Assembly (NCBI RefSeq): GCF_043290135.1
Contig: NC_134710.1
Location: 992,001-1,056,000, forward strand
DNA from: Rhipicephalus microplus
Lineage: Eukaryota; Arthropoda; Arachnida; Ixodida; Ixodidae
Length of the DNA stretch: 64,000 nucleotides
Direction: 5' to 3'
A model generated the notes under the pieces. That model was not told the origin of the DNA. It searched no databases and saw only the letters and a list, made by a program, of their open reading frames with translations. Each line of letters opens with the position of its first letter. The first letter of the stretch is position 1. The position numbers and the translations under genes were made by a program. Shown piece after piece: positions 55,974 to 64,000 of the stretch.

Positions 55974-56324
55974 AACAGGTCGCGGTCAATGTAGGCTAAA
56001 AAATGTTACATAAAACAGGGGAAACAGGGGCCAATACAAATGCCTTCTCTTTTCAGATAAAACCCTTGTCAAACCCTATGAAGGTGTATTTAAGACAAAA
56101 CTCTAAAAGCGACATAAAATTATCAATACTTAGACCCGTTGAAATTTTAAAGTCAATGGCTGAATTCTCTAGAATACAGTCCATTAAGTACTTAAAAAGT
56201 TCAACATGTGAAACAGAATAAAACAGATCTTGTACATCCACTGAGGCTAGCCTGGTGCTGGCATTCGCATGACATGCCCAGGCAAGGTCGTGCACGCAAG
56301 TGGTGTTGTGTCATTTCGGTGTTC

Positions 56325-57495
56325 TCTGTATTGTACTGCTCGTTTCTGTAGGATGAATCCCTTTATACGCACGTTTGGAGAGGCTGGCATAGATCATGTA
56401 TCCTAACACCAATACACACTGTCGCATCGTTGCAACTGCTTCAAGAGATGATGCACTAAAAACGTGCCAAGCATTGTCAGGGCTGGCACTGGCATGATGA
56501 GAGTACGGCTAGAACACCTATGCAAACCAAGTGCGGGCAGCTTAGTCTTGCATCTCACCTGACACCAAGTTAAAAAAATAAATATATAACATGCACAGAT
56601 TCCATTTATAGCTTTTAATATTTCTGCTCACTTTAATACTTCTATTCAAGCAACAGATAACACAAATTACGCATGTTGCCTCAAATAATTCTCGCTGCGT
56701 CACACACTCCTTGATGTATGTCACCTCACCCTGTTGAGGTGCGCGCCAGTGAGGTGAAGGGCAACCAGCGTTCAGTCTGACATTTCACCTCTTTCTGGGG
56801 CACGTAGCGTCACAAATCTTGACAGATGAAGTTGTGACTTCTCTTGCCTGCTAGGAATGCTCAAACCTGGTGAGGGTCTCTTTAAGGTGTTCGCAGACAG
56901 AGGAGAAGTTGTCTCAGTGCGATTAGACCTGGTTAATACGAGGCTAAAGAACCCTTCACGCCTATAGCGGTCTGGCTGTTTGCTCCTGTGCTGCTCTTCT
57001 CAGCTATGCAAAAAAAAAAAAAAAAAAAAGAGACCCAGAAGCGTGTTCATTCGATGGCGGATACTTAACTCAGCATGCTGGACAATAAAAGGAGAGACCC
57101 TGGTCTACAAACCGTGCAGGAAAATCTTGCATGGCTTTGCTAAACCATTGGCACATTTTTACCATAGACACAGGTCCTGCACGTTACACATTTTTTCGAC
57201 AATTTGTATCTTTCTAAAAATTTATTGTACCTATACTTACGATTTGAGGGCCTAAAACTATGTCTTGCCTGCCCATTTTCGGTGCATAAAATGAAATTTT
57301 TAGTGATTATAAATCCAGCCTCTAGTCATCACCACCAACACTTGAGCCTACCCACAACAGTGTCCGTGATTTTTAAAGCTTAACGGTGAACTCTTTTCTT
57401 GTGAACTAATTGCCTTGTGTGACTCAGGTTTTGTTTTGTATTCTCCATGCTTTATATTTCTTCTCTGTCTATTCTTATTCTCTGTAAATAGTGTG
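56325..57495. other. No recognisable gene; poly(A) at 57008-57027
   Basis: Unassigned sequence with a run of about 20 A bases near 57010. Confidence 0.4.
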
Positions 57496-57539
57496 TTCAT
57501 TCTGTGTGTGAACATACAGTCTCGCTTCTTTTAATGACT

Positions 57540-58640
57540 CTAATGTCATCACTATCCTGTATTAAGATGAAGTGCATTAGCTTCATGACAGTATTGTAAA
57601 ATGTCTTGCTTAAATAAGTTGCAATAAAATCTTTGCTTGATTTTCCAGTGTGTCCTCCAAAAGTCATTTGGCCGTGAGATTCTTGTGACACTCGTATTAG
57701 GAACCTGCATTCTACCATTATTGAAAACCATTTCTTCTATACCATCCCAGAGGAGCTTCCTGACATGTTTCTCTGAGTTTGCAGATAACAGCAACCTTGA
57801 TATCGCATCTGTGTCCGGTAGCTTGTGTGCAACACTGAAAGTAAATTGTTGTATCTTACTGGCCCACCTAGTGAGTCTTCCTTTCGGTTTCGATAAGTTG
57901 AGTATATGCGTCAAAGGCTTGGTTGTCCGTGAATAGCCTAAAGTTTCATTCGTCAAGGTACGTTATGAAATATCTTAAAGCCATGAAAACAGATAGTGCT
58001 TCCTTCTCAGTAGTCAGTTAGTTGATCTCTGTCTTGGTGAACGCGTATGAGTAGTACCCAAGTACTTTGAGTTGTCTTTCGGCCAGCTCACTCCCATGTC
58101 TTTGGTATAACATGGCACCTGTCCCATAATATGAAGCACCAGTGTTCAGTTCAAACGTCTTGGTCAAATCCGAAATTATTAAAACTGGATTTGACGAAGT
58201 TGTGTTGATGAGCTCACTATACCTTTCCTTGCATTCTTGTGTCCACATGAAAGGATTGTCCTTTTATGTTAGCAAAGTCAGGCACTTGGTATTTATGGGG
58301 TAGTCCTTTACAAAACCTGCAAAATGTTCGGCTAATCCTAAGAATACACGAAAAGAATGCACGTCATAAGGCTTCGTTAGCTGAGATATTGCATTTTATG
58401 GACTTCTCTTTCATGCTCTTTGTACGTCCATCAAAAGCTTTTTGCAAGAAGCTATGGCATTCTTCCAAAATTCACTTTTTATTTAATATCGATTTTCAAC
58501 CTTGCTTGACTTAACGAGTTTAACACCTTGCAGAGATCCAAGCAAAGTTCATGCATATTTGGTCCATGGACCCGCTGCATGAACTCAGCCGACAGTAGAT
58601 GGACTCTCACAAAACCCTTGGAGACCATTTATTCGAGACT
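57540..58640 (-). mobile_element. Ty3/gypsy pol fragment (RT end to RNase H)
   Basis: Minus strand: the RT thumb and tether at about 58640-58260 in broken frames (AISQLTKPYDVHS, FRVFLGLAEHFAGFVKDYP), then RNase H. RNase H part one (58018-58248) has SNPVLIISDLTKTFELNTGAS and YYSYAFTKTEIN. Part two (57552-57956) has LNLSKPKGRLTRWASKIQQF and LPDTDAISRL. The first catalytic Asp of RNase H is changed (NTGAS for NTDAS). A piece between the two parts, with the Glu and second Asp, is missing or out of frame. Confidence 0.7.
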
Positions 58641-58644
58641 TCCT

Positions 58645-58935
58645 AGCTAGAAACGTTATGAAGTACGGTGTGCTGACATTTTTTGGAAGGTCGGTGGCAA
58701 CGTCTCAGTCTTCTTGGTATTTCTTGATGAGCCGCTGGCCGTTGTATTCTTGGGCAATTGTAAACAGCGCCCACACTGTCCTAACCTATGCAACTGCGTC
58801 AAAATGTAAAGTTCTTTTGTTAATGCACCACTGTAAATGTTACTCCTGAACTGGACTTTTCTTCTCTTTCTCTTCTGTTGCTCTGCCGGATGGTAATTCT
58901 CTTCTTCCTCTGATTGTCACACCATATTCGATACG
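58645..58935. other. No recognisable gene
   Basis: Spacer between the gypsy fragment and a dispersed repeat. Confidence 0.4.
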
Positions 58936-58939
58936 GATC

Positions 58940-59110
58940 TCAGAAACAGGGGTGGAAGTGGAACAGGGTATGTGGGTTTGGGAGCAGTCGTGTGAGAGGG
59001 CAAAAGTGCCTTCTGTAGCAGGCTTGGAGTACCCAGAAAGAAGTTTTGGAGCAAGATTGAAGCAGCCAAAAAGGTGTTTTCAAAAAAGTTCGGAGCAGTC
59101 TGAGACAATG
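58940..59110 (+). repeat. Dispersed repeat, copy B
   Basis: Matches 15795-15920 in the same orientation over GGGAGCAGTC, CAAAAGTGCCTTCTGTAG and GGAGCAAGATTGAAGCAG. Family unknown. Confidence 0.45.
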
Positions 59111-59452
59111 TTCAGATCAGATGCAGCTGTGTTTCACACCACTTGTGAAGAAACATTTGTCTAATTTTGCTAATTCAGACCCCAAACTCAGTTACACATT
59201 ATAGAAAAAAGCTACTTTGTGCTCTCTATCATGGTTCTGGTGACAGTAATGATGTTTAGGCCCCTATATACAAAAAAAAAAAAGAAAAAAAAACAGTCCG
59301 AGTTGTTACGAGTGCTTTATACGAAAATCATTCAGAACCACTTTTCCATGAGTTGCATCTGGTTTCACTTCCAAACCTATTCGAGATGAGATCGGGCTAT
59401 AGGTGGCTGCACCGTCCTCACAAAAGTGTGGATAGGTAGTCGGCGGCGCGTA

Positions 59453-59478
59453 TACATATATATATATATATATATATA
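59453..59478. repeat. (TA)n microsatellite
   Basis: A run of about 12 TA units at the left edge of the inverted-arm element. It has probably overwritten the element's left terminus. Confidence 0.85.
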
Positions 59479-59479
59479 A

Positions 59480-60808
59480 TCGTCCCAATTGTCACACAAC
59501 ATAATTTCAAAAAAGTGGAATGGCTTCACGCAAAGCCAATCTAGAGCATATCATTCCCAGTATATTGAAGTATCCACTACTAATTTTTCATTATTGACTA
59601 TAACCTAATTATGCTAATCATATTTCTAACTAAAAAAGTACTTGCCTAATTATCAAAATGTCAGTGAGCCAGATCTGCAGATATTGAAATAACATCCAGC
59701 TGTGCTACTTTCAACAGCGTAATAATTGCGTGCTCATTTTTTTTGTGTAAATAAAGGAAGCCCATGAAATATGAAAAATAACACGTTACTGCGCTCACAC
59801 CTGGAAAAGACAGCAGCGCCCTCGAATAATCTTTCTGGACGCAATCGTTCTCCCTCTTTGCCGCTTCCAGAAACAGCGTTTCATAGTTTTGCAGGGATTC
59901 CTTTCGCTTGATTGTACAGTCGCAGCCACTGTTAAAGGTAATGCGACACGTGTGGCTGCTTCTTCGAGCCATCAAGTGGGCGCGGCGCAAAGTATTGCAG
60001 CGCAAGCACAATGGGCACCAGAGGCGGAGTTGGCTGCGTATCATGTGCTACGCTGCCTCCCATTTCGCACACACACAATCTAGGATTCATTGCTTCAGAC
60101 GAAGTGGGAGGCACTGTAGCAGACTATGCGCAGCTAACTCTGCCTGAGGCGCTGATTGCTCTTGCGCCGCAATAGTTCGGAGGGCGCCCGTCGTGGCACT
60201 CTGCGGAGTGCGGTCACCCGCCCAGTGTTCTCTCTAAAAGTGGCCGCAAGAGTGTCACTATCACCATTCATATCTCACGGTCAACTGTTCACATTGATCA
60301 CACGACCGGATCACTGTTCTGATTAGAGCAATGAAAGCCTGACTGTGCAAGATCAAGGCAGCATGTTTCTTAGGGCAGGAAGTGGCAGATAGCACAATCC
60401 GTATTTTTTATTTCTTTATTTGCTTCATTACTACTGGCTATCTCAAAGTGAGCTTGTTTGAGAGCGCTTCTTTCTCATGCACACAACGGTCTAGTCCCGT
60501 GTTACTTTTTGTACTTCATGGGCTTTCTTTATTAACAGAAATAAATGAGCATGCAATCAGTACATTGTCAAAAGTAGCACAGACAGATGTTTCGACATGT
60601 GCACATCTGCCTGTTTGACAATTTGATAATTAGGTGAGTACTTTTTGAGTTACAAACGATTAATACTAATTATTATTGTATATAATAAAAAAAATTGCAG
60701 CCGCTATCACAGTACACTGGGAACAATATTCACTAGCTTTTCTTCGTGTAGCACCATTTCTTTTTTCTTTTTTAAAATCGCATTGCATGATAGTTGGGAC
60801 ACCCTGTA
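59480..60808. mobile_element. Long inverted-repeat DNA element (about 320-bp arms)
   Basis: The left arm (about 59480-59800) recurs inverted at about 60480-60808. Matching blocks on the reverse strand include GTTACTTTTTGTACTTCATGGGCTT, AATGAGCATGCAAT, AAAGTAGCACAG, TTTGATAATTAGG, ACTGGGAA-ATAT and TTGGGAC. The right terminus reads TACAGGGTGTCCCAACT in reverse, a common style of DNA-transposon end. The roughly 680-bp interior has no transposase. Long arms suggest a Mutator-like or foldback non-autonomous element. Confidence 0.65.
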
Positions 60809-61190
60809 TACAGGTCATTTTTTATCAAGCGCACCACGTCCATTCTCGAGAGTCTCCGATCATGCTGAAGAAAATTGTGCAGGTATATGCGAGTGAGAAG
60901 CAGTTATAGAATGTTACATTTTGTAAAAAATAAGTTGTGTAGGTTAGAGGACGCTTCAAATTTTAGCCACCCAAGTGAAACAGAGTTGCGCTAAATGGTT
61001 TGTATAATATTACTGGTTTGGGCAATTAATACAAAATAATTTTTTTCCCTTATAATCTCAAGGCGGTAATCTTTTATGACTATGATAGCTCATTCACTTT
61101 ACCATTCCGTATTTTTTGCCTTGACAAAAATTGCAATCTGCAGCATGTTAACAGTTTTTTATAGACAGCACACATTTTTTCCATAAATAA
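60809..61190. other. No recognisable gene
   Basis: AT-rich spacer. Confidence 0.4.
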
Positions 61191-61194
61191 TATG

Positions 61195-61790
61195 TTTATG
61201 ATGATGATGTGTGGTGTTTTATGGCGCAAGGGCCATTTGATGGCCAAAGAGCGCCACGTAAGTCGACAAGTGATGTGAACAATGATCATGATAGATGGCT
61301 GTAAAAGGGCCTTAAAATTCCTCGGGCTAACGCGGGTAAAAACATAGAAGCATTAAAACTATGACATTGACGTGAAATATGTGCAATAATACTAAATGGC
61401 GAAACGTCGTAATAGTGGGACAATGAAGGAGATGTAGCCACGGCGGCAGCGACCTCTCTTCAGAGATGGTGCTACGGAGCGCCTGGGTATATGACATTAA
61501 AAGTACGTACATCTGTTAAAGAGGCCAGCAATGATTTATGAGGAAAAAGGGGTTTTCTGCCGATGAACATTGATGGGTGCAAGGGTATCTGTTGTCGGTA
61601 AGCATATAAAAAGTGCTTTTTTCTGAGAAAATCTAAATCATTGCACTGAACGAGGATGTGGAGAACCGCTCACGGTTCTCCACATCTCTCACACAATGGT
61701 GCATCGCCACCAGACAAAAGGTATGAATGTGTCGAGTGTGTGTGTGTCCTATCTGTAGTCTTGTGTGACTTCCCAGTCAAAAAAAGTGAA
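61195..61790 (-). mobile_element. 5'-truncated LINE, C-terminus and 3' UTR
   Basis: On the minus strand from about 61790: HSTHSYLLSGGDAPLCERCG, an in-frame TGA at about 61667, then VLHILVQCND, FLRKKHFLYAYRQQ, HPSMFIGRKPLF and a natural-looking stop. This is the C-terminal zinc-binding region of an I-type LINE common in ticks. The 3' UTR ends GCGCCATAAAACACCACAC followed by (ATC)n. The tail and truncated start fit an ordinary retrotransposition product. Confidence 0.65.
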
Positions 61791-61797
61791 TGGGTCC

Positions 61798-62100
61798 AAC
61801 TGGTCATACCAGTTCCCATGAATTGGTCCCAAATGGCATTAATTGGAAGCCAACTGGAATGCTGAACTTCAATAGGAAAGACCAATTGGACCTTATAGTT
61901 CCAATTGGCCAGTCCAATTGGTTCACCGCTGACCATTTGATCTCCAATTGGAATGCTTGTTAGTCCAATTGGCTGCCCACATTCCAATTGGAAAACCATT
62001 GGAACAGTGCATTCCAATTGGCCTCCCAATTGGCATCCCAAATGGTGTGCTTGTTGGTCCAATTGGTTGTACAACTACAATTTGGGAGAGTGTTGGAACA
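61798..62100. repeat. Cluster of CCAATTGG palindromes
   Basis: Nine exact CCAATTGG sites occur at 61882, 61901, 61914, 61944, 61965, 61984, 62014, 62026 and 62059. Near matches (CCAACTGG, AATTGGTCC, CCATTGG, CCAAATGG) extend the cluster on both sides. Spacing is irregular (12-33 bp), and linkers such as GAATGC and GTGCATT recur, so it looks like a degenerate minisatellite built on a palindrome. Each site is a CCAAT box on both strands, but no regulatory role is shown. Confidence 0.85.
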
Positions 62101-63118
62101 TTGTTCTTTCAATTAAAATTTGTTTCATATACATAAAAGTTGATATTTGTTATTTACATGGCAACTTAATTTGCTATAGGCCAGGGCAGAATTCCAGGCT
62201 CAAGTAATTGTCATGATTCTTATATATTGGAGTCAATTGAGCCATGTATACATATTTTGAATTGAAAACTTCATTGTAGTGTGCATTAGGTTATGTTCTT
62301 CAGTCATTTATGTTCCTTATAAGCAACTTTTTTTTCTAGAGCTGTGGCGTTTACTATAAGGTACATTTTAACTCAAAACAGTGGGACAGTTATAGCATTA
62401 ACAGTTAACATGAGTTTGAATATGGTACAATTAAAAATGCAGCTAGTTCTGCTGGTTTGTGACCTATAGCTGTGCTCATAGAAGCAGTACTTTCAGTCTC
62501 CTGCTGGGTGATTGCCTGGACAAAAATAGGCCCATTGCTACATGCAAGCTTCATCACTTGTTTTTGTCATTTTTTTTTCTTGGATATTTTGTGTAGACGA
62601 AGTAATAGTCACTGATGTGGGTATAAAATTAAAGGTTGAAGTTGGTGCACGAAAGCTGTAGTGCAAACGGAGTGTAAAAATCCAGCACAGCACACATGTT
62701 GTGGGAATTAGTCATATGCGAAGCAGTCAGCATGCGTCAGCCAATGCTGGAAATTTCATTTTGAGCCTTCAGCGTTACGAGGTGGATAGACATCTTTGTC
62801 CCAATTGATTAGCTCTGTGCATATTGTAGACTTTCCAGGCACATCAAGTACACTGACGCGTGAAAGGTAGCTTATGGCACAACATAACATCAGTGTTCCC
62901 ATTGGAGCTTGCACTTCAGTTATATTACCATGAAGTGCATGCTATCGAGTGATGATGTGCTTATATACAGACAAGTGCAACCCTTGAATATTGCTCGCAC
63001 AGTCCTAAGTGCACATATGTAAAGCTTATCACATTGATATAAAACAGGAAAGCCAACTCTGCAACTACTTTGTCCTGACAAGGTATTTTTCATTGTACAA
63101 GGTATCTTTCTAAAGTAG
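62101..63118. other. No recognisable gene
   Basis: AT-rich, noncoding by inspection. Confidence 0.4.
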
Positions 63119-63119
63119 T

Positions 63120-63290
63120 TTGAAGCAGTGACTGAGTGGAGGCTGCCATGCAGAATTCCAGGGTTTGATTCTGGCTTCACCCACGATTTTTATTTTTTGC
63201 TGCCATCTGGATATTTCGCGACATGAGCTCATTCACACTGTTGTGTTAAGATTTCCAATGTCTGGGCTGATATAGCCTGTGAATCACTCA
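63120..63290 (+). repeat. tRNA-Gly-like SINE, second diverged copy
   Basis: It has GACTGAGTGGAGGCTGCCATGC, a B-box-like GGTTTGATTCTGG, then TTATTTTTTGC and GTGTTAAGATTTCCAATG, in the same order as the copy at 664-870. The tRNA-like head is decayed. Confidence 0.5.
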
Positions 63291-64000
63291 CAGCTAGTGG
63301 TGTGTGAATAGTGAAATTTCATCTTTGATTCTAATGACGCCGAATAGTGGCCAAAATATAGAATACGTAACATTTTATTGAAAATTGAAAGGAAGAACAA
63401 ATTAATGAAGTCAGCTTGTATCCTCAAGCACATAACGCAGTAAGTGAATGCTGCCGAATGACAACAAATTGTCCTATAATAATACTGTTGTCCTTCATCG
63501 TTCCAAGTGCTTCATGCCCAAAAATGGCAGCATTTCTTGCCTAATTATAGGTCTTGATATATCTTAATGGATAGACTATGCAACCTCTTTCTGCACAGTA
63601 GTGCTTTTGAAATTAATGAAATCACAGCAGTATAACCTTGGTGCTGTTTGTACAACAGAAGACAACCACGCATTTCCGAGAAAAGCTCGTGGCATTCCAC
63701 CACAATATGTTTATTAAAATGGGCAAAAATACAACAAGTCCAGGCATAAGAACACTCAAACAAAACACAAAAATAATAATATGCATGAAATATATGTACA
63801 TATGTAAAAAATAATACACAAATGCACAAAATTTGCACATAGTTGCATCTGAAATTAAATTACAAATTAACAGTGCACATAAAATTTCACAAGGTATAGC
63901 AACTTGAATGACATATGCCACTCTGACAAAACTGAGTGCCGAATACCCACTGCACACTGGCCATGACGTGCTTGCATTTAGGCAACTCAGACAATTTTAA
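63291..64000. other. No recognisable gene
   Basis: AT-rich end of the window. Open frames here on the minus strand are low-complexity (F, Y, C-rich) and show no motif. Confidence 0.4.

Larger units (their letters stand above)
54720..56320 (-). mobile_element. Penelope-like element, RT and GIY-YIG, 5'-truncated
   Basis: The largest PLE here. Minus strand from 56295: palm motif A as SVDVQDLFYSVSH, then DFKISTGLSIDNFMSLLEF. The catalytic QYVDDFLVV block (duplicated, see 55708-55973) follows, then the linker YLHRVTHNLNKVANRYG, and the nuclease YVGHTGRCINNGLREH with HCAACGC, ending at 54836. The RT is in several frames, but the nuclease half is one clean 166-codon frame. The N-terminal part upstream of motif A is absent. 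Confidence 0.75.

Noticed and set aside
61655..61686. Perfect 14-bp stem, 4-base loop hairpin (GATGTGGAGAACCG and inverse)
   Set aside because: It lies within the coding remnant of a LINE zinc-binding region on the minus strand, so a terminator or regulatory role is not supported.
1..64000. CRISPR arrays, operons, prophage or endosymbiont genes
   Set aside because: No regularly spaced repeats with unique spacers, no tandem prokaryotic-style genes; the window is uniformly eukaryotic repeat-rich sequence.

Overview
This window looks like chromosomal DNA of a hard tick (Ixodidae, probably a metastriate such as Rhipicephalus, Dermacentor or Hyalomma). The main reasons are several copies of a tRNA-like SINE that I recognise from memory as the ixodid 'Ruka' family, many Penelope-like and non-LTR elements of the kinds that fill tick genomes, and one host gene with conserved exons separated by very long introns. 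There are no bacterial-style operons, no rRNA, no functional-looking tRNA and no CRISPR array. Nearly all of the sequence is transposon-derived, and most of those pieces are broken.

Host gene. Three minus-strand exons, all phase 0 with canonical splice sites, encode the end of an actin-binding headpiece protein of the abLIM/dematin (Unc-115) type: a linker exon (50392-50529), the first part of the villin headpiece (39079-39150), and the end of the headpiece with the stop codon (15269-15382). The last intron is about 23.7 kb and the previous one about 11.2 kb. Everything from 15 to 50 kb is therefore intronic repeat sequence, and the gene continues off the right edge. Directly downstream of its stop codon is a degenerate tandem array (about 12.26-15.09 kb) interrupted by two MITE-like insertions.

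Left flank (1-12 kb): a tRNA-Gly-like SINE; a foldback element whose left arm is split by a SINE; an internally deleted P-element-type (THAP) transposon bounded by a 30/32 inverted repeat; a LINE 3' fragment with an ATCC tail; two more Ruka copies; and the RNase H and C-terminal part of another LINE.

Intron (15-50 kb): a Penelope-like relic, a decayed SWIM-like ORF, a Helentron-type fragment (helicase end plus endonuclease), one almost full-length non-LTR retrotransposon (24.6-29.1 kb), three pogo/Tigger-type DNA elements, a minus-strand Ty3/gypsy element interrupted by a SINE and a LINE piece, a PLE C-terminus between inverted arms, three separate short tandem duplications, further PLE and LINE ends, a plus-strand Ty3/gypsy element, and a Mutator-like relic.

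Right flank (50-64 kb): MITEs, a probable solo LTR, a PLE whose catalytic YVDD segment is tandemly duplicated, a third gypsy relic, a 1.3-kb element with roughly 320-bp inverted arms, a LINE tail, and a dense cluster of nine exact CCAATTGG palindromes in 185 bp.

I found no convincing new multi-gene system. The most interesting items are the CCAATTGG cluster, the compound foldback elements, the P-type transposon, the Helentron fragment, the diversity of Penelope-like relics, and the unusual intron layout of the headpiece gene. All family assignments are by eye; nothing was searched.
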